Shown here: piece by piece, positions 9,534 to 18,358 of the stretch
Layout of the letters: the number at the start of each line of letters is the position of its first letter
Position numbering within the stretch: position 1 is the stretch's first letter
From: Nemertoderma westbladi
Taxonomy: Eukaryota > Xenacoelomorpha > Nemertodermatida > Nemertodermatidae
NCBI GenBank assembly: GCA_032718475.1
Contig: JAUCBJ010008374.1
Coordinates: 1-29,655 of the forward strand
Length of the DNA: 29,655 nucleotides
Reading direction: 5' to 3'
Notes under the pieces: model-generated
Told to the model about the DNA's origin: nothing
Seen by the model: only the letters and a program-made list of their open reading frames with translations
Database searches by the model: none
Program-made: the position numbers and the translations under genes

Positions 9534-9596
9534 AATGGACTTCGCTAGCGAAGTCGGATGAAGGGGTGTGCCAGTCCTGTAGTATAGTAGTCCTTG
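9534..9596. repeat. Right terminal inverted repeat of the P element
   Basis: Inverse of the left end. It carries the same 18-bp palindrome GACTTCGCTAGCGAAGTC at 9538-9555, a differing spacer, and the perfect outer 28 bp ending in CCTTG at 9596. Confidence 0.9.
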
Positions 9597-9604
9597 GTCT
9601 GCCC
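9597..9604. repeat. Right target-site duplication of the P element
   Basis: GTCTGCCC, matching the left copy exactly. Confidence 0.85.
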
Positions 9605-9613
9605 CCATTTTAG

Positions 9614-10315
9614 GTCCAATTACTTACAACAAAGGTGCAGGCACTCCCTGTATCAGCGCTAGGACTTAGGCTCAACGACGATGAGCTACGCATAGGAGTC
9701 GCCCTCCGCCTCGGTAGCCCCATATGTGAAGAGCATTCCTGTAGAGGTTGTGGGGTGTTGGTGGACAGGAGTGGAACCCACGGCCTCAGCTGTCTCCATA
9801 ATTATGGAAAATACACCCGTCATGCTGAGGCCAATGACATAATACACCGAGCCCTCTCATCAGCAGGTGTCTCCTCCACACTAGAGCCCCGCGGCCTAGC
9901 CATAGATGGCAAGAAACCAGATGGAGTGACATTGGGCCCCTGTGCTTCAGGCTGCCCACTAGTGTGGGACTACACCTGTCGTGATACGTTGGCCCAAACG
10001 TATCTACCAGCCACATCCCAGGAAGCAGGAACAGCAGCAACCATCGCCGAATCAACCAAAGGCTCTAAGTATGCAGCCCTGCAACACAACTATATATTCC
10101 GTACCATTGCGACAGAAACCCTGGGACCGGTAGGAGTCGAAGGCACTGAAACACTTCGCGAAATAGGGCGCAGGATCAGCAATCGGACAGGGGAACCCCG
10201 TTCCACTGCATACCTGTTTCAACGCCTTTCAATAGCCACCATCCGAGGGAATGCAGTAGCAGTTCTTGGCACCCTCCCCAGTCAGGCTAGCTTGGACGAG
10301 GTCTTCCTTATCTGA
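9614..10315 (+). pseudogene. RLE-type retrotransposon fragment (C-terminal endonuclease)
   Basis: The C-terminal part of a non-LTR retrotransposon protein of the kind that cuts DNA with a restriction-like endonuclease (R2/NeSL/HERO-like). Visible marks: a CCHC knuckle (CRGC...THGLSC, C-x2-C-x9-H-x3-C), then RHAEAND (the R-H-N motif), then KPDG and LVWDYTCRDT, which give the PD...D signature of the PD-(D/E)xK fold. The frame is open from just after a TAG at 9611-9613 and has no ATG near its start. The reverse transcriptase that should precede it is absent, both here and on the far side of the P element. It is therefore a 5'-truncated copy, or less likely an exon, since TTTTAG at 9608-9613 could act as an acceptor. 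The P element inserted about 10 bp upstream of the remaining frame. The C-terminus appears complete. Confidence 0.75.
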
Positions 10316-10483
10316 AACCTCCTTCACTCCGTCTATCCTTCTCTACCACCACCACTACGGATATACTGTCCGTACTGCTCGGTCAATACCGGTACTCGAC
10401 GTCGACACAGCAGCCTACACCCAGCACTGACATGCAGACATACACGGGTTCATTTATTATTAATTGACAATTATTACTGTATT

Positions 10484-13400
10484 ATGGCACTACTCGTGGT
10501 AATGGCGGTTCTCGTTATGGTTGGTCGATTGCTGGCGGCAGATGTAATTCCTGTGAGAAAGGATCCGGTGAGCCTTCAACCAATTCCCGTATTGGATGTC
10601 TTCACAGTGTTCCAAATCAACGGAGAATATCGTGGCTGGCGACTACCAACTGTGGCGGATCTCTGGACAATGAACGGTGTGAGTCTCTTTGCTCGAAGTA
10701 GGAGGAATGCTGGTCCAGTGAGATTTAGTGGGTGGACTTCCCAACTCTGCGCGTTGATTCTTGCTGGAGATGTCGAGATAAATCCAGGGCCAAGCAGGAC
10801 GATGAAGAAGACCTGTGCGATATGTAAACACGGAGCAAACTCGCGAAGCAAGATCGTTGAGTGCGAGAAATGTGTAACCTTTTCCCATGCCAAGTGCTAC
10901 CGTAGGTCTTTAAATAAATATTCCACCCTCAGAAACAGTAACAGCCCAATTTATTTTTGTAACAGTTGTATTCTATCTGAACTCCCATTTTTTGAAGATT
11001 CCTTAGATAACGAACTTGACGAACCTATCGCCTCACCCTTGCAACAACCAAGTGAGGCCGAGGGTGATACCTTCCAATATTTTAAGAGAAAAGGCTTACA
11101 TTTTCTACATCTAAACGTGCGATCTTTGCTTCCAAAAATATCGGAACTTAAAATTCTATCAGTTAAAACGAACGCCGCAATAATCACAATTTCCGAAACA
11201 TGGCTGGATGATACTGTTTCTGACGGTGAGGTACACATTAATAACTATGTAATTGTACGCAAGGATAGGAATAGGGATGGAGGCGGGGTGTGTATGTACA
11301 TCAGGAATGACTTAGCTTTTAATCGTAGAGAAGAATTAGAGACTTGCGATGAGATTTTACTGCTCGAACTTTTACTACCAAAAACTAAACCAATTATTAT
11401 CGCTAGCGTTTACAGGCCGCCAAAACAAGATAATTTTTTAGAAAATCTAGAAAATAAAATCTTAGTGAATCTTAGGTCTGACTGTGAAATTTATTTATTA
11501 GGAGATTTTAATATTTGTTTTCATCAAAAAGCCTCAGCTATTTGTAGAAAATATCAAAGTGTTCTGAATTTATTTGGTTTAAAACAATTAATAAGTGAAT
11601 CAACTAGAATTACAAGTAAAACTTCCACCCTATTAGATCATATTGTTATTAATAATAGAGATATGGTATCTCAGTCTGGTGTTTTATCTATAGGTGTAAG
11701 TGATCACTTTATTGTTTTTTGTACAAGGAAATCTCAAAAGTATTTTTATGGGGAACATAATACTGTCAAAATTAGGTCTTTAAAGAACTACAGTAAGCAA
11801 CAATTTATAAATATTTTAACTAACTCCAACTGGGAACCATGTTTTAAGGCAGCTAATATTAACCTTGCTTATGCAATTTTTAAAAATTTATTTTTGAACG
11901 CTCTTGATTCTGTAGCACCCATTAAAGAAGTTCACTTAAAACAAAGAACAGAACCGTGGATGACTGCTAATATTCTTAAGGTTATAAAGGATAGGGATTG
12001 CTTATTGTATAGATTTAGAAAATATGGTATTTTAACTGATTATAATAATTACTGTAAGTTAAGGAACTTAGTACAGCGTGAAATTAAAAAAGCGAAATCC
12101 GAATTTTTGTACAACAAAATTGATGAAAATAAGGATAATCCAAAATCACTTTGGACGACATTAAAATCTTTAGGTTATAAAAGCACAAATTCAAAATCGA
12201 ATATAGTCTTGCAGGAAAACGGGGAGCTCATTCATGAGCCTAAGATTATAAGTAATTTATTCAATAACTATTTCATTAATGTAGCCTCGAATCTTGTCCA
12301 AAAATTGCCAATTGCTAAAAATAAATACAGTCTAAATTCGGAAATACTAAACAAATTTTACTCGGAAAAGGTTAAGAATTCTCCAAAGTTATTTTTACAG
12401 CCTGTCTCAGAAGCTTATGTATTGAAAAATCTTGTCAGTATTTCGTCATCTAAAAGTACTGGACTGGACCAGATTCCAGCAAGGTTTCTTAAGGATGGTG
12501 CGGAAGTGCTAAAGATTCCTATTACTTACATAATTAACTACTCAATTTTAGAAAATGTAGTCCCGGATGATCTTAAATTGGCGAAGGTTGTTCCAATATT
12601 TAAAAAGAACAGTAAATTAGAAACCAGTAATTACAGGCCCATTAGTGTGTTAAGTATTGTATCCAAAATTCTTGAACGTTCAGTGTACACTCAGCTAGAG
12701 TTCCATCTTAACAAACTCAATTTAATATACGAATTTCAATCTGGCTTCCGTAAATCTTACTCTACAGATAGTTGTCTAATCAATTTGACGGATAATATTA
12801 GGTGTAACAACGCGAAGGGATTGTATACCGGTATGGTAATGTTAGATTTACAGAAGGCCTTTGACACGGTTGATCACGAAATATTACTAGGAAAACTAGA
12901 TCTTATGGGTGTGGGCTCAATTAATTGGTTCAGGTCATACTTATCAGATAGGGGTCAAGTTGTAGATATAAATAAAACTCAGTCCTCAGTTCAGATAATT
13001 AAGTGTGGAGTACCGCAGGGTAGCATCTTAGGGCCGTTGCTGTTTGTATGTTACGTAAATGATATGATTAGTAGCATAGATCCGGACTTTAAACTAATAT
13101 TATACGCTGATGATAGTGCATTAATCTTTTCTCACAGGGACCCGGACACAATTTGTGAAAAACTAGGCAAAGTTCTAGAATCCTGCAACGAATGGCTCAT
13201 CGATAATAAGCTTTCAATTCACTACGGCAAAACTGAAAATATTTTATTCGGCTCGAAAAGAAAATTAAACAAGTTCCGAAACTTTGAAGTAATTAGCAAC
13301 GGCCACAAAATTGAAAATAAAAAAGAAGTTAAATATTTAGGCTCCAAATTGGATTGTAGTTTATCCGGAGAAAGCATTGTTAAAAATATTATTGCAAAAG

Positions 13401-13960
13401 TTAATGGCAGACTAAAGTTTCTTTATCGACATAAAAATAGCCTAAATTTTAATTCTCGTAGGTTGCTTTCTTCATCTTTAATTCAATGTCATATTGACTA
13501 TGCAAGTTCATCTTGGTATGAAGGCTTAACTAAAAATCTCAAAAATAGGTTACAAACAGCTCAAAACAAGGTAGTACGTTTTATTAATGATTATAAACCA
13601 CGTCACCATTTAACCCCTGAAGATTTTAATCAGTCTGGTTTAATTCAAGTAGACAGTAGAGTAAAGCAGCTTCGGCTCAACCATGTACATAAAGTTTTCA
13701 ATGATAACTGCCCTAAATACTTAAATCAAAAATTTACCAAACTGAGTGATACACATTCATACGGCACCAGAGCCAGCACATCAAATTTTTATGTTCCCAA
13801 TTGTATATCCTTTGAAAGCGAAACGTTTTTCTTTAATGGAATAAAGAATTGGAATTCCTTACCGAATAACATTAAAAATATTAAAAATGAACATGCCTTT
13901 AAGTCTGCAGTAAAATCCCATCTCCAAGACCAGTGCAAATTCTTATATAGCAGTATTTAG
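10484..13960 (+). CDS. Non-LTR retrotransposon polyprotein: 2A-like, PHD, APE, RT
   Basis: Self-mobilising retrotransposon protein. Residues 1-19 are hydrophobic. DVEINPGP at 96-103 is a 2A-like ribosome-skipping motif. Residues 111-162 form a C4HC3 PHD finger (C111, C114, C127, C130, H135, C138, C159, C162). About 205-410 is an APE endonuclease that nicks the target: N211, E238 in SETWLD, Y310 in SVYRPP, D341/N343 in GDFN, and SDH at 406-408. About 630-930 is the reverse transcriptase: SNYRPIS at 715, LDLQKAFDTVDH with D788, GVPQGSILGPLLF at 842, and YADD at 874-877. All catalytic residues are present. The remainder is the usual C-terminal thumb/connection region. A fused PHD-APE-RT single frame, rather than separate ORF1 and ORF2, is notable. 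The ATG follows a short leader and no competing upstream ATG is in frame nearby. Confidence 0.95.
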   Translation: MALLVVMAVLVMVGRLLAADVIPVRKDPVSLQPIPVLDVFTVFQINGEYRGWRLPTVADLWTMNGVSLFARSRRNAGPVRFSGWTSQLCALILAGDVEINPGPSRTMKKTCAICKHGANSRSKIVECEKCVTFSHAKCYRRSLNKYSTLRNSNSPIYFCNSCILSELPFFEDSLDNELDEPIASPLQQPSEAEGDTFQYFKRKGLHFLHLNVRSLLPKISELKILSVKTNAAIITISETWLDDTVSDGEVHINNYVIVRKDRNRDGGGVCMYIRNDLAFNRREELETCDEILLLELLLPKTKPIIIASVYRPPKQDNFLENLENKILVNLRSDCEIYLLGDFNICFHQKASAICRKYQSVLNLFGLKQLISESTRITSKTSTLLDHIVINNRDMVSQSGVLSIGVSDHFIVFCTRKSQKYFYGEHNTVKIRSLKNYSKQQFINILTNSNWEPCFKAANINLAYAIFKNLFLNALDSVAPIKEVHLKQRTEPWMTANILKVIKDRDCLLYRFRKYGILTDYNNYCKLRNLVQREIKKAKSEFLYNKIDENKDNPKSLWTTLKSLGYKSTNSKSNIVLQENGELIHEPKIISNLFNNYFINVASNLVQKLPIAKNKYSLNSEILNKFYSEKVKNSPKLFLQPVSEAYVLKNLVSISSSKSTGLDQIPARFLKDGAEVLKIPITYIINYSILENVVPDDLKLAKVVPIFKKNSKLETSNYRPISVLSIVSKILERSVYTQLEFHLNKLNLIYEFQSGFRKSYSTDSCLINLTDNIRCNNAKGLYTGMVMLDLQKAFDTVDHEILLGKLDLMGVGSINWFRSYLSDRGQVVDINKTQSSVQIIKCGVPQGSILGPLLFVCYVNDMISSIDPDFKLILYADDSALIFSHRDPDTICEKLGKVLESCNEWLIDNKLSIHYGKTENILFGSKRKLNKFRNFEVISNGHKIENKKEVKYLGSKLDCSLSGESIVKNIIAKVNGRLKFLYRHKNSLNFNSRRLLSSSLIQCHIDYASSSWYEGLTKNLKNRLQTAQNKVVRFINDYKPRHHLTPEDFNQSGLIQVDSRVKQLRLNHVHKVFNDNCPKYLNQKFTKLSDTHSYGTRASTSNFYVPNCISFESETFFFNGIKNWNSLPNNIKNIKNEHAFKSAVKSHLQDQCKFLYSSI
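10769..10792 (+). other. 2A-like translational skipping site
   Basis: Encodes DVEINPGP, preceded by the hydrophobic LCALILAG. This fits the D(V/I)ExNPGP consensus at which ribosomes release the chain after glycine and resume at the last proline. Here that would yield a 102-residue leader peptide and a protein of about 1,056 residues starting with the PHD finger. Such motifs are known near the N-termini of APE-type retrotransposon proteins in several invertebrates. Confidence 0.85.
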
Positions 13961-14107
13961 TTTAGTTCAATATTAAATAGGTGCATGTGCAATAATTTGT
14001 AATAATGTTCAATTTTGTATTTCTTGTATCTTATTTAGTTTAAATTATATAATTATTCTATATACAGTAGTTAGTTTAGTTTGTATTGGTAACCAAGTAA
14101 CTTGAAG

Positions 14108-14142
14108 GACCCCCTTGGAAATAAGCTGCAAAGCTTTAGGGG
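14108..14142 (+). other. 3' UTR stem-loop of the retrotransposon
   Basis: ACCCCC at 14109 pairs with AGGGGT near 14138, enclosing a second small stem (AAGCT/AGCTT). Conserved 3' hairpins of this kind serve as recognition sites for the element's own reverse transcriptase in related families. The function is inferred from position. Confidence 0.6.
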
Positions 14143-14238
14143 TTATCCTTTATGTTATGTTGGACAATACTTACTATACATTAATAATTTTACTGAGTTA
14201 ATGTATTGGTTTCTATTGTTTGCATAATATATAAATAA

Positions 14239-14260
14239 ATCTATCTATCTATCTATCTAG
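14239..14260. repeat. (ATCT)n microsatellite tail
   Basis: About five and a half ATCT units forming the 3' end of the CR1/L2-like element. Confidence 0.9.
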
Positions 14261-14263
14261 TCT

Positions 14264-15094
14264 CTTAATCTCTATTTTTGTCCCCACCGAGCCAATCAGT
14301 CAGTCTCCGGTCGCCATTCTCATTGTAATTCTTCTGACATCATTAAGTTATTTATATACTAATCAAACGAAAATTTGTTATTTAATTACATGTATTATAT
14401 ATAAGATTTTCGTTATGTAGCTACTGTATCTATATTTAACTGTTTGAATTTCAATGACAAAGGTTTATTATAATATATTACACCTGTCATTTTAGATAAG
14501 AAGGGACATCCCTAACCCAAAACCCACCTTATTTTTATACAAATCTTTATCATACTTTATTTAACATGAAGCTACATAGAATTTTCTATTTTGAATTTAT
14601 ATACGTTTGAAGTTTGCGATATCGCCCTCATTGCAATACGGCCATTCCTCATAATAGCCACAATGACATATTATTAGAAAGCTTGAGTTGTAAGGATTCC
14701 AAATATAAATATATTTTGAGTTTCGTTGAGAAACAGCTGAGATATAAAACTCTAACACTCTCCATAAATAATGTTCGTTGTGGCCTTTTACATGTTTTCG
14801 TTTAAGTTTCCCAATGTAATTATGGTCAGTTCAGGCATTACAGTCTATTTTACATATTGCATGCATGAGTTTAACCTTCTTTCCCAACCCTCTTTAAATC
14901 GGAGTAAATTTGTAGAAATTTACGAAACAGTTTCATATCGAGTCAACTTAAACTTTGTAAAAAAAATTTTAATTGGTAGTTCGTCCGATGTTAGTAGTAC
15001 CAATATAGTTAGAAGCCACGTAGTTAGAGTTAGTAGGGAATTCGTTGAACTTAGTGGGGCACGGGCGTGATGACGTGTTTGATGTAAGAGCAGG
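14264..15094. other. AT-rich spacer
   Basis: No gene is supported; the short open frames have no recognisable motifs or plausible starts. The sequence AATTGGTAGTTCGTC at 14971-14985 recurs exactly at 17455-17469. Confidence 0.5.
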
Positions 15095-15660
15095 GTATGT
15101 TAATTAGGGTGGGTGCCGGGCACGAGAGGTGCCGGGCACAAAAAGAGTTAGTAGTAGAGTTAGTAAGAGTAGTAGAGTTAGTAAGAGTAGTAGAGTTAGT
15201 AAGAGTTAGTAGAGTTAGTAAGAGTTTGTAGTAGTTCACATAATTAACGTACCCACTCTGCCGGCACTCAGAGCGTCACGTGCAGGCGAGTAGATGTAAA
15301 GGAAATAAGTAGAGTTAGAGTGTTAGAGGTAGTAGAGAGGGCACATAGGGTGCCAGAGAGTAGAGTAGTAGAGAGGGCACATAGGGTGCCAGGTAGTAGA
15401 GTTAGAGTATTAGAGGTAGTAGAGAGGGCACATAGGGTGCCAGAGAGTAGAGTAGTAGAGACGGGCACATAGGGTGCCAGGTAGTAGAGTTAGAGAGTTA
15501 GAGGTAGTAGAGAGGGCACATAGGGTGCCAGGTAGTAGAGTAGAGCAGAGAGGGCACATAGGGTGCCAGGTAGTAGAGTTAGAGAGGTAGTTGAGTAGTA
15601 GGAGGGCACATAGGGTGCCAGAGTAATAGAGTGGTTGTGGGCACCGCAAGCGCCACGTAA
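15095..15660. repeat. Compound GAGTTAGTA / GGGCACATAGGGTGCC tandem array
   Basis: It begins with GTGCCGGGCAC copies and runs of AGTAGAGTTAGTAAG. It then becomes a higher-order array in which GGGCACATAGGGTGCC (a small GGCAC/GTGCC hairpin) alternates with short (about 38 bp) and long (about 53 bp) GTAGTAGAGTTAGAG spacers. Seven hairpin copies are visible between about 15335 and 15625. No protein is supported. Confidence 0.85.
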
Positions 15661-16216
15661 GTAGAAGAGTGGGTAGAGTTAGGGAGTTCTAGTAAAAGGG
15701 CTAGAGAGTTGGTAGACTTAGAGGAGTCAAGTAGAGTTAGTAGAAGTAGAGGGTTAGCAGGAGTTAGTTAGACTTAGTAGAGCTAGTTAGAGTCGGAGAG
15801 TTAGTAGAAAGTAAGATGGTTAGATAGTTAGCAAGTAAGTAGTAGGTAGATAGTATGATAGCACAGGGGTAGCATTAGAGATTAGGGCCTTAGGGAGTGA
15901 CAGAGAGTAGAGAGATGATAGTGCGAAGTGCGAAGAGAGCATGGGCGCAATTCAAGTGTGGGGGAGGAGAAGTGAGAGGAAGAGTGTGGGACGAGGAGGT
16001 CCGGGAGTATGCGAGAGTTAGGGTGAGAGTGGTGAGAGTGTCGGGGAAACAAAAATTGTGTGAGAGAAGCGCACGATCGGCCCGACACGAGACGCCAGAG
16101 GGTAGCAATATGATACCCATAGGGAGCGGCCTGGAAAGCCGACTCCAAGAAAATAACCCACCCCACACCCGATACTAGATCGGGATCCAGCGGAATTGAA
16201 GCGCACTTGGAGGTTG
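15661..16216 (+). other. Unassigned region before the putative LTR
   Basis: AGTTAGTAGA-rich DNA grades into more complex sequence. A 93-codon frame at 15897-16178 encodes an Arg/Val/Glu-rich peptide with no recognisable motif. By position it could be the decayed 3' coding end of an LTR element, but nothing in it proves this. Confidence 0.3.
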
Positions 16217-16245
16217 ATGCTATCTTCTCACCGAGAAGATAGCAT
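16217..16245. repeat. Perfect 13-bp hairpin next to the polypurine tract
   Basis: ATGCTATCTTCTC, loop ACC, then its exact reverse complement. It ends within the purine-rich ATGGGGGGGAG that precedes the putative LTR. Confidence 0.9.
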
Positions 16246-16254
16246 GGGGGGGAG
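16244..16254 (+). other. Putative polypurine tract
   Basis: ATGGGGGGGAG immediately followed by TGTTAG. This is the arrangement seen where plus-strand synthesis of an LTR retrotransposon is primed at its 3' LTR. Confidence 0.5.
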
Positions 16255-16706
16255 TGTTAGCGAATCAATTCCGCCTCACCAAACCCCATAAAGTAAGCCA
16301 CTAAGCAATATTGGGGAACACGAGATTGGGTAATCACCAACTCGTGTCACCCCAACAAAGTGGGAAGGAGAAACACACAATAAGGGTCAGGGGCCAAACC
16401 CCTAACAGAGAGAGAATAGATGGAGTGAACGGGAACACTCCAAAGGGTGCCAACAGGAATATTAGCCAATGGGGGGACAGCATCGACTAAGTACTGTAAC
16501 GGCCAAACCCGTGCAGTATATATTACCTGTACAGCAATCATTCACTCAGTTTACTCAGTCAGTTCAGTAGGGTGGAACGGTGACACCGTCCGCTACCGCC
16601 ATCAGATGTAATGCTTATGTACCGGTAACCGTGTCATCTATTCAACTGTGCTATATCAACTATATTATACCTTTATACATATCACCGAACATCAGAACTC
16701 TTAACA
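16255..16706 (+). mobile_element. Putative LTR (Gypsy-like), about 452 bp
   Basis: Starts TGTTAGCG after a polypurine tract and can end at TTAACA (16701-16706), giving TGTTA...TAACA inverted ends. It has a TATA-like GTATATATTA near 16513 and a small ACGGTGACACCGT palindrome near 16575. An alternative end is TATACA at about 16720, followed by CGGCGGGGACGCGTAG. No second LTR copy is visible, so the element is partial or this is a solo LTR. The call rests on end structure only. Confidence 0.45.
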
Positions 16707-16788
16707 AACCTTTTCATATACACGGCGGGGACGCGTAGATAGAAAACCCAAACGGATAAACCGGCCCACCAAACCACCATAACTCCCC

Positions 16789-17420
16789 ACCAAATATGAC
16801 TCCCCAGTCTTTTCAGCCTAGGCTGAGAACACCCCCAGTTTTCTTCCTAGATTTCTTAATTAACGGAAAGGAGCAGGTTACAGTAGCGGGCTTTTCTAAC
16901 CAAAACAATAAACGATAACTCATTAACATAGGTAACAGTTTAATTTTTGCAATATACGAAAATAGCACAGGTACAGATATGAATTATAACTCAATTAGGG
17001 GAGTCATATCAGCCTAAGGGGAGTCATATCAGCCTAAGGGGAGTCATCGCAGCCTAAGGGGAGTCATCTCAGCCTAAGGGGAGTCATCTCAGCCTAAAGG
17101 GAGTCATCTCAGCCTAAGGGGAGTCATCTCAGCCTAAGGGGAGTCATCTCAGCCTAAGGGGAGTCATCTCAGCCTAAGGGGAGTCATCTCAGCCTAAGGG
17201 GAGTCATCTCAGCCTAAAGGGAGTCATCTCAGCCTAAGGGGAGTCATCACAGCCTAAGGGGAGTCATCTCAGCCTAAAGGGAGTCATCTCAGCCTAAGTG
17301 GAGTCATCTCAGCCTAAGGGGAGTGTTCTAAGCCTGATAACTGGGAGTGGAGAGTGTTCTCAACCTAGGCTGAGACGAGTGGGGAGTCATTTCAAGAGGG
17401 AGTTATCTCAGCCTTGTAAA
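16789..17420. repeat. Foldback-like arms enclosing a 20-bp array
   Basis: Left arm (about 16789-16835): ACTCCCCAC, GACTCCCCAGTC, the palindrome TCAGCCTAGGCTGA (16813-16826) and GAACACCC. Right arm (about 17330-17420): the diverged inverse, GGAGTGTTCTC, AACCTAGGCTGAGA, GTGGGGAGTCAT. The enclosed array unit is one half of the palindrome plus GGGGAGTCA. Confidence 0.55.
16998..17337. repeat. 20-bp minisatellite, about 17 copies
   Basis: Unit GGGGAGTCATCTCAGCCTAA, constant length, with only single-base variants (CATATC, CATCGC, AAGGG for GGGG). Confidence 0.95.
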
Positions 17421-17629
17421 CCAGCACTATTGACTGCTATTAGACCGAAGTTTAAATTGGTAGTTCGTCTAGTCCAATATATTTGACCGAGTCCTACGTT
17501 CGAAATTAAATGTGTGCAATCCAATCTAATCAAGGATTGTTTTTATAGCTTTGGAGACTGTTGGTACAAATCGTATAACACAGTCAGTATCGTCAGTAGG
17601 TTTGGGTGCTACTGTTGGAGCTGGCGGAG
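17421..17629 (+). other. Short unique spacer between arrays
   Basis: Contains the second copy of AATTGGTAGTTCGTC (17455-17469). A weak exon-like stretch occupies 17550-17629: acceptor-like TTGTTTTTATAG before it and GGCGGAG|GTAGTT after it. No function is assignable. Confidence 0.3.
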
Positions 17630-17939
17630 GTAGTTGTTTATATTAACAGTATACAGTATCGCGGGTAGTTGTATATATTAACAGTATCGCGGGTAGTTGT
17701 TTATATTAACAGTATACAGTATCGCGGGTAGTTGTTTATATTAACAGTATACAGTATCGCGGGTAGTTGTTTATATTAACAGTATACAGTATCGCGGGTA
17801 GTTGTTTATATTAACAGTATACAGTATCGCGGGTAGTTGTTTATATTAACAGTATACAGTATCGCGGGTAGTTGTTTATATTAACAGTATACAGTATCGC
17901 GGGTACAGTAGTTGTTTATATTAACAGTATACAGTATCA
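17630..17939. repeat. 35-bp minisatellite, 8-9 copies
   Basis: Unit GTAGTTGTTTATATTAACAG then TATACAGTATCGCGG. The second unit is 28 bp (lacks TATACAG) and the last is slightly altered; the others are near-identical. Confidence 0.95.
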
Positions 17940-18014
17940 GTGAGATATAGTATTTCAGCTTCATACTTCGGGTCAGAAATAATGCAAATAACTTATTTTT
18001 ATAATTTTAACCAT

Positions 18015-18288
18015 CCTATTGTCCCGCCTATTGTCCCGCCTATTGTCCCTCCTGTTGTCCCGCCTATTGTCCCGCCTATTGTCCCGCCTATTGTCCCGCC
18101 TATTGTCCCGCCTATTTTCCCGCCTATTGTCCCTCCTATTGTTCCGCCTATTGTCCCGCCTATTGTTCCGCCTATTGTCCCGCCTATTGCCCCGCCTATT
18201 GTCCCGCCTATTGTCCCGCCTATTGTCCCGCCTATTATCCCGCCTATTGTCCCACCTATTGTTTGGCCTATTGTCCCGCCTATTGTCC
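18015..18288. repeat. 12-bp minisatellite, about 23 copies
   Basis: Unit CCTATTGTCCCG with single-base variants. It reads as an open Pro-Pro-Ile-Val repeat on the + strand, but without an ATG or any adjoining domain, so it is treated as non-coding. Confidence 0.95.
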
Positions 18289-18358
18289 GTTTATCCTTGC
18301 TATAATACGTAATTTTGGATTAATTATAAGAAAGTTTGAGATGTCAGTTATATTCGAT

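Larger units (their letters stand above)
5165..9596 (+). mobile_element. Complete P-superfamily DNA transposon
   Basis: A 4,432-bp element beginning CAAGGACTAC and ending GTAGTCCTTG. It is flanked by identical 8-bp direct repeats GTCTGCCC (5157-5164 and 9597-9604). The outer 28 bp of the ends are perfect inverted repeats, followed by a short non-matching spacer and a second, inner inverted repeat of about 25 bp. Eight-base target duplications, CA-starting ends and a THAP-domain transposase are the combination known for the P superfamily. The element carries one transposase gene in two exons, a 62-bp repeat cluster after it, and about 0.6 kb of non-coding DNA before the right end. Identical target duplications and near-identical ends point to a fairly recent insertion. 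Confidence 0.9.
10316..14263 (+). mobile_element. CR1/L2-like non-LTR retrotransposon, apparently full length
   Basis: Contains an intact 1,158-codon protein with APE endonuclease and reverse transcriptase, a short 5' leader (left boundary uncertain, somewhere in 10316-10450), and a 3' UTR of about 300 bp. The UTR has a stem-loop at 14108-14142 (ACCCCC...AGGGGT enclosing AAGCT...AGCTT) and ends in (ATCT)n. A short tandem-repeat tail after a conserved hairpin is typical of CR1/L2-group elements, in place of poly(A). No frameshift or stop interrupts the protein, so the copy may be recent. No target duplication was recognised. Confidence 0.85.

Noticed and set aside
16998-18288. CRISPR array
   Set aside because: Repeats are contiguous without unique spacers, and the window is clearly eukaryotic.
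17940-18312. Pro-Pro-Ile-Val and Leu-Ser-Arg repeat frames
   Set aside because: Two frames of one 12-bp array, the longer starting at GTG; no flanking coding sequence.
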